IMG/VR virus record: IMGVR_UViG_3300033146_002768
Location: 143,112-207,111 of that record
Direction: 5' to 3' (one strand)
Origin: a virus
Length of the DNA stretch: 64,000 nt
The notes beneath the pieces are model-generated. The model was given only the letters and a program-made list of their open reading frames with translations. It was not told where the DNA came from and did no database searches. Made by a program: the position numbers and the translations under genes. Positions 25,959 through 33,244 of this stretch are shown here, piece after piece (the stretch's first letter is position 1; each line of letters begins with the position of its first letter).

Positions 25959-26519
25959 CTATAGATATTCTATATCATATTTTAATCTAATATCACTTTT
26001 AGCTGAATAGTTACAGTTACATGTGCAAGCATAATTACAATTACATGTACAAGCATAATTACATTGACATGTACATGCATAATTACATTGACATGTACAT
26101 GCATAATTACAATTACATGTACAAGAATAATTACAATCACAAACACATATTGCTTCTATAACATTAACTCTATCTCTCATTGCATTATATTGTTGAGCTT
26201 CAATTTCATCATCTGTACCAGTATCAGTATCAGCTAAATATGACGGCCATGTCCATGCAGTAGCAGCATTGATGCCATCACGAAGTCTTCTAACATGTAA
26301 ACTACTAGCATTAGTTGCAGTAGTAACAGCACCTGGATCTGCTGGCCAGCTAGCACTTCTTCTTGTTAATTCTGCAGCAATAGCTGTTCTTAATTCATTA
26401 TGATAAATAGCTTTAATTGAGTTAGTTGTTAATGGATCGTCGCTCCAAGTAGTAGGAGTTATACCTGGTATATACCCTCCATGTGCTGGGCAACTATTTG
26501 TGTGTCCTCCGCAAGCCAT
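25959..26519 (-). CDS. Cys-repeat protein B: CxCNYxCT tail, candidate radical SAM substrate
   Basis: The protein has 186 residues. Its N-terminus MACGGHTNSCPAHGG is rich in Cys and His. Residues 30-125 form a helical domain with HNELRTAIAAELTRR, WPADPG, TWPSYL and QYNAMRDRV, a pattern met in phage virion proteins. Residues 127-166 are five perfect eight-residue units CxCNYxCT (x = D/N/Q, then S/A), plus a partial unit to 172. The tail SDIRLKYDIEYL resembles the start of an S74 intramolecular-chaperone domain but stops there. It has an AAGGAG site. Its position between radical SAM genes suggests that the Cys, Asn, Tyr or Thr of the repeat are modified. The function is inferred. Confidence 0.8.
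   Translation of the reverse strand: MACGGHTNSCPAHGGYIPGITPTTWSDDPLTTNSIKAIYHNELRTAIAAELTRRSASWPADPGAVTTATNASSLHVRRLRDGINAATAWTWPSYLADTDTGTDDEIEAQQYNAMRDRVNVIEAICVCDCNYSCTCNCNYACTCQCNYACTCQCNYACTCNCNYACTCNCNYSAKSDIRLKYDIEYL
26001..26141 (-). repeat. 24-base tandem repeat encoding CxCNYxCT units
   Basis: Five full 24-base units plus a partial one lie within the 25959-26519 gene. They encode CDCNYSCT, CNCNYACT, CQCNYACT (twice), CNCNYACT and CNCNYS. Variation falls in the second codon (D/N/Q) and sixth codon (S/A), while Cys, Asn, Tyr and Thr codons are constant, indicating selection on those residues. Confidence 0.9.
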
Positions 26520-26531
26520 AGTATTATCTCC

Positions 26532-27107
26532 TTATTTAGTGCCTGAATAGTTACAATCACATGTACATGAATAATTACAATTACATGTGCAATAGTTACA
26601 ATTACAAGTACAATAGTTACAATTACAAGTACAAGCATAATTACAATCACAAGTACAATTATAATTACATTGACATGTACAAGCATAATTACAATCACAA
26701 ACACATTCAGTTTCCATTGTATTGACTTGCGATCTAATAGCATTATATTGATCTACTTGAATTAGATCTCCAACTTCTGTATCTGGATCGTCTAAATAAG
26801 ATGGCCATGTCCATGCTTTAGCAGCATTTACTCCATTTCTTAATTGTCTTACATGATTACTTTCAATTATATTTGTAGTAGCTACTGTTCCTGGGTCAGT
26901 TGGCCAACTTTGACTACGTCTAATTAATTCATCATCAATAGCATTTCTAAGTTCGTTATGATGTGTTGTTATAAACTTAGTAGATGTGGTTAACGGTTGT
27001 GTAGTCCACACAGTAGGAGATTCTGGGTATATTCCCTGAACATTAGATAGACAAGTGTTACTATGGTCTTCGCATGAAGATGGTGTTGTATGTCCTGTAC
27101 ATGCCAT
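26532..27107 (-). CDS. Cys-repeat protein A: CxCNYxCT tail, candidate radical SAM substrate
   Basis: The protein has 191 residues and is a paralog of 25959-26519 over its whole length. The N-terminus MACTGHTTPSSC...CLS is Cys/His-containing. Residues 40-135 hold HHNELRNAIDDELIRR, WPTDPG, TWPSYL and QYNAIRSQV. Residues 137-190 are seven repeat units. Two of them (161-167 and 168-174) are seven-residue forms CNCNYCT that lose one residue, so spacing is not strictly fixed. The last unit is CDCNYSGT, where Cys is lost. It has a GGAGG site. It lies directly after the SPASM-type radical SAM gene. It is probably a virion-displayed peptide whose tail is modified; this is inference. Confidence 0.8.
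   Translation of the reverse strand: MACTGHTTPSSCEDHSNTCLSNVQGIYPESPTVWTTQPLTTSTKFITTHHNELRNAIDDELIRRSQSWPTDPGTVATTNIIESNHVRQLRNGVNAAKAWTWPSYLDDPDTEVGDLIQVDQYNAIRSQVNTMETECVCDCNYACTCQCNYNCTCDCNYACTCNCNYCTCNCNYCTCNCNYSCTCDCNYSGTK
26538..26699 (-). repeat. Tandem repeat encoding seven CxCNY(x)CT units
   Basis: Units of 24 bases, two of them 21 bases, lie in the 26532-27107 gene. Order: CDCNYACT, CQCNYNCT, CDCNYACT, CNCNYCT, CNCNYCT, CNCNYSCT, CDCNYSGT. The unit count and order differ from the neighbouring paralog, showing repeat expansion or contraction after duplication. Confidence 0.9.
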
Positions 27108-27110
27108 AAT

Positions 27111-28259
27111 TTATCCTCCGTTTTGTTGCAATAATTTTCTTATCGCAAAAACTATTTTTCCATTTATTTTATAAAAATTGCATAATCTTGGTTGTGTAGT
27201 ATAATCTCTCCATTTCTCAAAATAGTCTTTCTTTTCACTTCGGTCAAATTTAACCGGATTACATCTTAAACAAAATGTCGCTAAGCAATTTTTACATTCC
27301 TCAGGTTCCCAACCAAAATTATTATTATGTAACTTATTAGTTATATCTAAATTTGTTATAAAGGATTCATTTTTAATATCAATAATTAAATGTTCACCTT
27401 TTTTATCATCGTACATACTTCCATGACATTTGAAAATATTACCATCCCAATTAACACAAACCATATCTCGACCTGCGCAACATAAAGCTTTATTAGGATT
27501 AAACCAACTAAAGAAGAATTTATTATTTGTTTTGAAAAATTCTATTTCTTCCTTAGCAATTTTAATTAAAGACTCATTCAGTTCTTTATTGAATACTTCT
27601 ATTTCTTTATTATTATATTTTTCTAAGTTATAATAATCTATTGTTGGAAAATAATTATCACTTCTAAAGAAATTATTTTCAGGCATTTCTTTATAAAGAT
27701 TTAATACATCTTCTCTTGCTTCAGGAAGATATTTAAATGCTTCAGGTGATATAGTAGATTTTATAACTGATGGTATTTTTCTTTTCCATAAGTCTTTAAT
27801 AACATTTCTTATTTTAGTACCAGTTAATTTATTCTTTTTAGTTTTTCTAAAGATATCATGAACTGGCATACCATCATATGATACTTGAACACAAAACTTT
27901 GGATGACCAAACAAAGATTTATTTTTAGATTCTTCAAATATATCCATATAACGATCTAATAAATATCCATTGCTATAAATAAAAAACTTTACTCTATCAT
28001 CTGTTTTAAAAGCAGTGTATATTTTTCTAATTGCTTTTTCATTAAGAGTAGGTTCCCCACCCCAAAATCCAATATTAAGTAAATCATAATTCTTTTTAAA
28101 GAAATCAGAATTTAAAAGTTGATTCATTTTTATAATAAACAATTCATGATCTTTAAATTCTTTATGTTCAAAAAATTCATGTTCAAAACAATAGGTACAA
28201 TTGAAATTACAATTTGCTGTAACCGTTAAGTCGATATTATATATTCTTATATTTTGCAT
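27111..28259 (-). CDS. Radical SAM protein with SPASM-type C-terminus (peptide-modifying type)
   Basis: The protein has 382 residues. The Fe-S motif is C17, C21, C24 (CNFNCTYC), and GGEP is at 67-70 in GFWGGEPTLN. The C-terminal region has CCAGRDMVCVNWDGNIFKCHG, then CKNCLATFCLRC and LCNF, a standard SPASM pattern with seven or more cysteines for two auxiliary clusters. SPASM enzymes commonly modify ribosomal peptides (sactipeptide, ranthipeptide and related maturases). It stands three bases before Cys-repeat protein A in the operon. It is the prime candidate maturase for that repeat. Confidence 0.9.
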   Translation of the reverse strand: MQNIRIYNIDLTVTANCNFNCTYCFEHEFFEHKEFKDHELFIIKMNQLLNSDFFKKNYDLLNIGFWGGEPTLNEKAIRKIYTAFKTDDRVKFFIYSNGYLLDRYMDIFEESKNKSLFGHPKFCVQVSYDGMPVHDIFRKTKKNKLTGTKIRNVIKDLWKRKIPSVIKSTISPEAFKYLPEAREDVLNLYKEMPENNFFRSDNYFPTIDYYNLEKYNNKEIEVFNKELNESLIKIAKEEIEFFKTNNKFFFSWFNPNKALCCAGRDMVCVNWDGNIFKCHGSMYDDKKGEHLIIDIKNESFITNLDITNKLHNNNFGWEPEECKNCLATFCLRCNPVKFDRSEKKDYFEKWRDYTTQPRLCNFYKINGKIVFAIRKLLQQNGG

Positions 28260-28269
28260 TATTCACCTT

Positions 28270-29265
28270 TTAGAATTGTCTAAATTCATGCTTTGTTTCT
28301 TTTTCATCATATGTAATTCCTGTTGTAGGAGATAAATATGAATTACCTATAAAATTATCTTTTTCACATATTCTGCATATATCACATACATGTCCACAAA
28401 TAGGAATTTTATATCTTTCAAAAATAGATTTTAAATATGGAAGATTTTTTTCTTTAATTGTTTTGCCTACATGTGATTGTTTTAAAGTATCATCAAGTTC
28501 TTGATAAGCATATCCAATAGTAATCCTACTTAAATAATCACTATTAAATTTTTCTAATATATAAATAGTATCGTCAATTACTTTATCATAATTACCAGAA
28601 TGAACTGTATAACTAATTTTAAAAGGAATTTTATATTTAGATAATGTTTTAATAGATTCTTCAACTATATCTTTACTATTAGTTCCATCTGGAAATTTTC
28701 TTTTGAATTGTCCAGAACCATCATAACTTATTTCCAAATTAAAACTTATATTATAGTGTTTACCATATTCTATTAAACTTTTTAAAGCATTTAATTTGAT
28801 AGAATTAAATAAGGTAGCATTAGTTATTAAACTTAATCCAAATCCTTTTGCTTTACCTTGAGAAACTAATTCTATTGTTTTAGCTATTGTATATTGTATT
28901 AAATCAAATTTTAAAAAGGGTTCTCCGCCCATAATAACAATAGTTGATATACAGTCTTTTTCTCTTACGCAAATTTCATTTAAAAAATCATCAATCATTT
29001 TAGGAGTACAATTAGCTTGATCTTCAAGACCATTCTTACTACTAGATTCATAGCAATATGTACATCTTAAATTACAATCAGTATTTAAATAAATAACATT
29101 AGTTCTTTGACTATTATTCATTTTAATTTTATTTGTTGGCAGATTGATACAAGTGTCAAATTCACAAGAGTTACATTCACCATTACATTTTTGAGATTCA
29201 TTCTTTGATAATATATCACTCATATCATTAAAGAATGAATCTATATGTTTATCTATTTGATACAT
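28270..29265 (-). CDS. Radical SAM protein with N-terminal Cys cluster
   Basis: The protein has 331 residues. An N-terminal extension holds C27, C31, C34 and C39 (KCNGECNSCEFDTC), likely a zinc or auxiliary Fe-S site. The radical SAM motif follows at C64, C68, C71 (CNLRCTYC), and GGEP is at 113-116. The C-terminal part has CGHVCDICRICEKDNFIGNSY, another cysteine cluster. The extra N-terminal ligands are unusual compared with its neighbours. Its start overlaps the stop of 29265-29693 (TAATG), so the two are translated together and may act on each other. Confidence 0.85.
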   Translation of the reverse strand: MYQIDKHIDSFFNDMSDILSKNESQKCNGECNSCEFDTCINLPTNKIKMNNSQRTNVIYLNTDCNLRCTYCYESSSKNGLEDQANCTPKMIDDFLNEICVREKDCISTIVIMGGEPFLKFDLIQYTIAKTIELVSQGKAKGFGLSLITNATLFNSIKLNALKSLIEYGKHYNISFNLEISYDGSGQFKRKFPDGTNSKDIVEESIKTLSKYKIPFKISYTVHSGNYDKVIDDTIYILEKFNSDYLSRITIGYAYQELDDTLKQSHVGKTIKEKNLPYLKSIFERYKIPICGHVCDICRICEKDNFIGNSYLSPTTGITYDEKETKHEFRQF

Positions 29266-29693
29266 TAGTTTCCAATACTTTGTCTAATTTTATCTACTAA
29301 AGATGTAATTTCATCATCAATGTTTTCTTGTACTATTGGCGGTGTAGTTCCATCTGGAATATTTGAATGTCCATGACAATTAAATGCCGGGTCTTCATTG
29401 TTTTCTATATTAGTAACTGGACGTTTAAATAATTCTGAGGCTTCTTGAACAGGGTGATTAGAAACTGGGTGTTTAAATAGTTCTGAGGATTCTTGAATAG
29501 GTTGACTAAAAATTTCTGGTTCATTACATTTACAATTGTCATCTTCTAATAATTTCAATACTTTATCACTTAATTGCAAAGCTTCAAAACTAACTTCATC
29601 ATTAATTTCTTTCATTGCATGTGTGATTTTTAAAAGACCTTTAGCACAATTAAAAATAATTTCATTTTGTTCTGGTGTATTATTACAACTCAT
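29265..29693 (-). CDS. 142-residue Cys-containing repeat protein, possible radical SAM substrate
   Basis: The family is not recognised. Residues 1-50 form a helical part with C3 and C16. C54 and C56 (DDNCKCNEPE) follow. Residues 64-79 and 80-95 are two imperfect copies of a 16-residue unit, QPIQESSELFKHPVSN and HPVQEASELFKRPVTN. FNCHGHSN lies at 104-111 and the C-terminus is helical. It lies between two radical SAM genes with a TAATG overlap to one. It may be a precursor or scaffold protein for them, or a small virion protein. It has an AAGGAG site. Confidence 0.65.
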   Translation of the reverse strand: MSCNNTPEQNEIIFNCAKGLLKITHAMKEINDEVSFEALQLSDKVLKLLEDDNCKCNEPEIFSQPIQESSELFKHPVSNHPVQEASELFKRPVTNIENNEDPAFNCHGHSNIPDGTTPPIVQENIDDEITSLVDKIRQSIGN

Positions 29694-29708
29694 TTTCGTT
29701 TCTCCTTC

Positions 29709-30824
29709 TTAACCTACATTTTTTATTGAATTAATTAATGTTTCTTTAAACATTTTATTTTCTTTTAGTTCTTTGGTAATTCTCATTGTATTTTTATAAG
29801 TAATTTTTAATATCTTACATAAATTATCAATCGGTTCTGCATACTCTTCTGGTGATGATGAATTTTTTAATTGACTATTCATACACCCACCATTACAGTA
29901 TTTATATAATTCACATTCTAAACATTTTTTAAATGTCTTAGGATTTATTAGATTTGGATTTCTAAGTAATTGAATTTCTTTAGTAAATTCTTGATTAAAT
30001 GAATTTCCTATTTTCTTTTCTTTACAGCTACCAAATCTTGCACATGGATATATATCTCCATTAGGCATAAACCCAGCTCCACCAGTTCCAGCAAAACAAC
30101 CAAAAGGTCTTTTACCAAAACTCTTACCAAATAAAAGGTCTAAAGTATATAGTTGAAAGAATCCAACATTAGCATTAATGCCTTCGTTATAATATTTGAT
30201 TACTTGGTTAGCTAATAAATGACATTCAATTTCATAATTAGCAACATCATAATCTGTCCATATATCATCTCGAACTAATGTAAAATCAGGGTTGTTGACA
30301 TTTAATTCTTCAACAAACCATTTAAAATTATCAACCATTGTAGGAACACAATCAGGTGATACCATTACTTTACACCCACCACCACGTCCAAAGAAATATG
30401 ATTTTAATGGTTCAGTTAAATATAAATCTAAACTAGAACCACCATGTTTCAATTTACGATTTTTTTCATTCCACAATCCATCAAATGATAAAGACAATGC
30501 AATCTGATTATCATCAATGTATTGTCTTTTATAATCATCTTGTAATACTAAACCATTTGTCATTGCTATAATAAATTTACAATGAGAATCATTTTTTAAA
30601 ATTGGAATTATATATTCAATAAGCTCCCAATTTAATAATGGTTCACCACCAAACAATGCAGCAGTATATTCATGTTGTCCATAAAAGTCCATTATCTTTG
30701 GGAGCATCTTAAAATGTTTATCAAATATTTCGTTTGTCATATTATTCGGTTGTTGATTAATATAACAATATTCACAAGCTAAATTACAATCTTCAGTCGT
30801 TACTATCTGAAATTCAAATCCCAT
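29709..30824 (-). CDS. Radical SAM protein with SPASM domain, anSME-like
   Basis: The protein has 371 residues, near the length of anaerobic sulfatase maturases. The Fe-S motif is C13, C17, C20 (CNLACEYC), and GGEP is at 59-62. LSLSFDG and a full SPASM domain follow: FGCFAGTGGAGFMPNGDIYPCARF, CLECELYKYCNGGCMN, LCKI. That is the seven-cysteine layout of enzymes acting on peptide substrates. It is the first radical SAM gene behind two virion-type genes in this operon. It probably modifies a phage protein such as 29265-29693 or the Cys-repeat proteins. Confidence 0.9.
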   Translation of the reverse strand: MGFEFQIVTTEDCNLACEYCYINQQPNNMTNEIFDKHFKMLPKIMDFYGQHEYTAALFGGEPLLNWELIEYIIPILKNDSHCKFIIAMTNGLVLQDDYKRQYIDDNQIALSLSFDGLWNEKNRKLKHGGSSLDLYLTEPLKSYFFGRGGGCKVMVSPDCVPTMVDNFKWFVEELNVNNPDFTLVRDDIWTDYDVANYEIECHLLANQVIKYYNEGINANVGFFQLYTLDLLFGKSFGKRPFGCFAGTGGAGFMPNGDIYPCARFGSCKEKKIGNSFNQEFTKEIQLLRNPNLINPKTFKKCLECELYKYCNGGCMNSQLKNSSSPEEYAEPIDNLCKILKITYKNTMRITKELKENKMFKETLINSIKNVG

Positions 30825-30834
30825 TATATTTCCT

Positions 30835-31359
30835 TTATTTCACGAATCCTAATACTAATTTTTCATCTGGATTATCATTAGTTTCTAATGCAATAGCCAC
30901 TTTAAATATATGTTCTAATACATTAGTTGCTGATCTTAAACAACCATTACCTGCAGAAATAAGAATATCTTTTTTATAAACTGGTCCGATTGTTCTAACT
31001 GGAACTCTACCAACTAAACCAACAACTGCTCCATCTTCCATTTTTGTATTCATTTCGAAACCAGGTGCTTTAGAAATAATACCAACTACAAATTCAGATG
31101 CATCTTTATCACAAATCTCTGCATCAAATTCACTATCAGATATTTCCATTACTGTCCCAATAGGAAGAGAAATATCTGGATTAACAGAATATCTCTCAGC
31201 AAGGTCACCGTAATATGCTCCAGTTGTATCACCTTGAAATGTAGCACAAAAAATATTATTAAATCTATCAGTTAGACCGCTACCTATATTGTATGCTCCA
31301 TTGCCAACATCAGTAGTAGTTTCATCTTTACCAATTTTTTGTCTTATTTTATAATTCAT
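30835..31359 (-). CDS. Virion protein with peptidase-G2-like C-terminal domain
   Basis: The protein has 174 residues. From residue 44 (TTGAYYGDLAERYSV) it follows the pattern of the peptidase_G2/IMC auto-processing domain found at the end of Bacillus-phage neck appendages and other fibres: LPIGTVMEI, FVVGIISKAPG, VVGLVGRVPVRTIGPV, KKDILISAGNGCLRSA. Here only about 43 residues precede it, so it is a short stand-alone protein. It has an AAGGAG site. It is the second gene of the operon that holds the Cys-repeat proteins, which places those proteins in a structural context. Confidence 0.65.
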   Translation of the reverse strand: MNYKIRQKIGKDETTTDVGNGAYNIGSGLTDRFNNIFCATFQGDTTGAYYGDLAERYSVNPDISLPIGTVMEISDSEFDAEICDKDASEFVVGIISKAPGFEMNTKMEDGAVVGLVGRVPVRTIGPVYKKDILISAGNGCLRSATNVLEHIFKVAIALETNDNPDEKLVLGFVK

Positions 31360-31370
31360 AATATATCTCC

Positions 31371-32183
31371 TTATACCTCAATCCAAACGTTACCAGCAGA
31401 ATAAGGTGCTAAAGAAACAACGTCAAATTGATTAGCTAAAGTAACAGTTGTATTTCCTTCAATAGTATCACTACCTTGTCTTTGAACAGTTACAGTGTTG
31501 GCATCAGAAGAAAGTTTCATTATTCTAATAACTCTATCTGATGTAGATGCTAAAGGTAATTCAACTATAGTGTTTCCAGCAGCAGTACTTACAACTACAG
31601 TATCATCTTCTGATGTAGCGGTATATGTTCCACCGCCAGTAACCTCAGAATAAACTACAGATGTTCCTGCTCCACCACCACCAGCTGTTGATGTTCCAAT
31701 GCTTGGATTTTCTGGATCATAATTAAATACTGCATCAACTTGTTCAACTCCACCTGGAGCACTTACTTCTATAGCACCAAGGAAAAGGTGTGTACCTGGA
31801 TTATAAACAGATGCTCTTTGTGAAGGTTTAATAATCTTAACAGATGCTTCTGGTGGAGGAGATATCTTTGCATATTCATAATGAAGGACTAGATAATAAT
31901 ATCCAACCTCATTCCAAACACCACCTGCTCCATCTACATAAAAATCGACATCTGTCATATCAACATTAATGTTTTCAATTTCAATTAATACATCATCCAT
32001 TATTGCTTTGCCAGCATTTGCTCTTGAAGTAGTATTGTTAACTATTTCTACAGTTATAGGAGATGGCATTAATAATACATTTGCACCATCTGATATAATT
32101 CTAGTAAGTTTATTTACTACATCTGAGTTGTAGCTTGAATAAGGATCAACACTTCTGACTTGTGTAGGAATTGGGTTCCCCAT
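31371..32183 (-). CDS. Phage structural (fibre/neck-type) protein
   Basis: The protein has 270 residues from the ATG at 32181-32183, chosen because GGAGG lies five bases upstream; a TTG four codons earlier would sit in the ribosome site itself. The N-terminal half is a mixed alpha/beta region (SDVVNKLTRIISDGANVLLMPSP). After a glycine-rich linker (TAGGGGAGTS) comes a beta-sandwich-like end with TYTATSEDDTVVVSTAAG and IRIMKLSSDANTVTVQR, typical of phage fibre domains. It heads the transcript from the late promoters at 32268-32487. Confidence 0.65.
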   Translation of the reverse strand: MGNPIPTQVRSVDPYSSYNSDVVNKLTRIISDGANVLLMPSPITVEIVNNTTSRANAGKAIMDDVLIEIENINVDMTDVDFYVDGAGGVWNEVGYYYLVLHYEYAKISPPPEASVKIIKPSQRASVYNPGTHLFLGAIEVSAPGGVEQVDAVFNYDPENPSIGTSTAGGGGAGTSVVYSEVTGGGTYTATSEDDTVVVSTAAGNTIVELPLASTSDRVIRIMKLSSDANTVTVQRQGSDTIEGNTTVTLANQFDVVSLAPYSAGNVWIEV

Positions 32184-32267
32184 AATTTCCTCCAATTTAT
32201 TTTACTTTCTAAGTGAACTTTAATCTTATGAGTTTCTAAAGTGGCAAAAACCACTAAAATCGACAAA

Positions 32268-32286
32268 TATTTATAATATGTTCTAT
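32268..32286 (-). promoter_or_regulatory. Late promoter, AGAACA-extended
   Basis: The sense strand reads ATAGAACATATTATAAATA, a full match to the genome's recurring late element with a TATAAATA core. It lies 85 bases before the 32183 start and probably drives the Cys-repeat/radical SAM operon. Confidence 0.75.
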
Positions 32287-32380
32287 TTCAATTTACATGC
32301 TAGATTTATATTTTAATAGTATGATTCTATATATATTAATAAACATAATATAACACAAAGCAATTGTACCGACGGAATAT

Positions 32381-32421
32381 TTGGGATAATGCAAGGTGTT
32401 TGACATCTTACATTATCCCAA
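32381..32421. ncRNA. Long hairpin in the 32184-32501 intergenic region
   Basis: TTGGGATAATG (32381-32391) pairs perfectly with CATTATCCCAA (32411-32421). After one mismatch the inner arms AAGGTGT and ACATCTT continue with one G-U pair around a TTG loop. An outer CGGA/TCCG pairing is also possible. No T-run follows on either strand. It lies about 50 bases downstream of the 32469-32487 promoter and upstream of the 32268-32286 promoter, so it would be in a short leader or a separate small transcript. The remaining 300-base gap holds only the two promoters. Confidence 0.5.
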
Positions 32422-32468
32422 AAGTAACATCATCCGTATTTAGTAAATTGTGCAAAATAACTGATTAG

Positions 32469-32487
32469 TAATTTATAATATGTTCTA
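32469..32487 (-). promoter_or_regulatory. Late promoter, AGAACA-extended
   Basis: The sense strand reads TAGAACATATTATAAATTA. It is a second copy, about 200 bases upstream of 32268-32286, with the hairpin at 32381-32421 between them. It lies just past the stop of 32502-33125. Confidence 0.65.
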
Positions 32488-32501
32488 TATGTTTGGTTAA
32501 C

Positions 32502-33125
32502 TTAGTCACTTATTATATCAGTGTCCTCAAATACATCTTGAACAGTAGGATAGTGTTTATCTACTGTTACAATTATCCAGCCATCATCTTTTAATTTTTG
32601 ATTTTTATGTGGATCAGGAAATGGATCTTCATTATGCCAAAAAGAATTAGGAAAGTCAAATGCTACTTTCTTAATAGGGTCAGCCATATCAGTAATATAT
32701 TTCCATAATAATGCATCATCATGAAAATGTCTTTTCTCTATACTATAATTATTTTCTAAGTAAGGATAAGCATCATGAAGGAATGTTAGAATATCAGCTT
32801 TATTTTTTGATACTCCTTCTAAGTTTATATGTGAAAACTTATCATTCAATAAAGGATTATCAATATCTATTTCTTCATCTAATGGTTCAGATGGTATTCC
32901 TTCTGTATCTTGAAATAGAATACTATCTTTGAATTTATATCTTGTCGCTTGATATTGTGTGCTAGATATAGGACAATCTGGATACTTTAATTTATACTCA
33001 GCGAAGGTCATTCCATCATGTTTCTTTTTTAAATGTTTAGGTGTTATAAGTCTGAATGCTTCGCCACACTCTTGGCATATAACTTTACCATTTATACCTT
33101 TAGGATATTGCAACTCAATAGTCAT
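32502..33125 (-). CDS. Zinc-finger protein with Vsr/DUF559-like nuclease end, homing-type
   Basis: The protein has 207 residues. Residues 14-45 hold a MucR-like zinc finger (CQECGEAF...HLKKKH) followed by MTFAEYKLKYPDCPI. The C-terminal part KKVAFDFPNSFWHN...KLKDDGWIIVTVD parallels IAIEYDGSYWHDKEKDK...RGWTTLRFED of 50700-51527, a Vsr/DUF559-type PD-(D/E)XK core. The middle is acidic and not recognised. It is probably a DNA-binding endonuclease of mobile type, although catalytic residues are less clear than in the other copy. It is transcribed from the promoter at 33156-33175. Confidence 0.6.
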   Translation of the reverse strand: MTIELQYPKGINGKVICQECGEAFRLITPKHLKKKHDGMTFAEYKLKYPDCPISSTQYQATRYKFKDSILFQDTEGIPSEPLDEEIDIDNPLLNDKFSHINLEGVSKNKADILTFLHDAYPYLENNYSIEKRHFHDDALLWKYITDMADPIKKVAFDFPNSFWHNEDPFPDPHKNQKLKDDGWIIVTVDKHYPTVQDVFEDTDIISD

Positions 33126-33155
33126 TAATTTTCCCCTTAATCAAATCATTACATT

Positions 33156-33175
33156 TATTTAATTATATGTTCTAT
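33156..33175 (-). promoter_or_regulatory. Late promoter, AGAACA-extended, weaker core
   Basis: The sense strand reads ATAGAACATATAATTAAATA. The AGAACATA part is intact but the core is changed to TTAAATA. It is oriented toward 32502-33125 and lies in the divergent gap between the late minus-strand and the plus-strand operons. Confidence 0.5.
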
Positions 33176-33244
33176 ATTTGGAACATTATTACATATAAAA
33201 GAACAAATCTAAAATATAAACATATAATATATAAGGAGTTTAAA

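Noticed and set aside
26001-26699. Spaced short repeats resembling a CRISPR array
   Set aside because: The repeats are in-frame 24-base coding units without unique spacers, and there are no cas genes.
26459-26743. Frame of 94 codons with repeated VIVI/LVHV-type hydrophobic residues
   Set aside because: It is a shifted reading of the Cys-repeat coding units. It has no ribosome site and overlaps two real genes.
33167-33244. N-terminal extension of the first phosphoesterase
   Set aside because: No ribosome site at 33167. The AAGGAG at 33233 fits a TTG start at 33245 in front of the family's metal motif.
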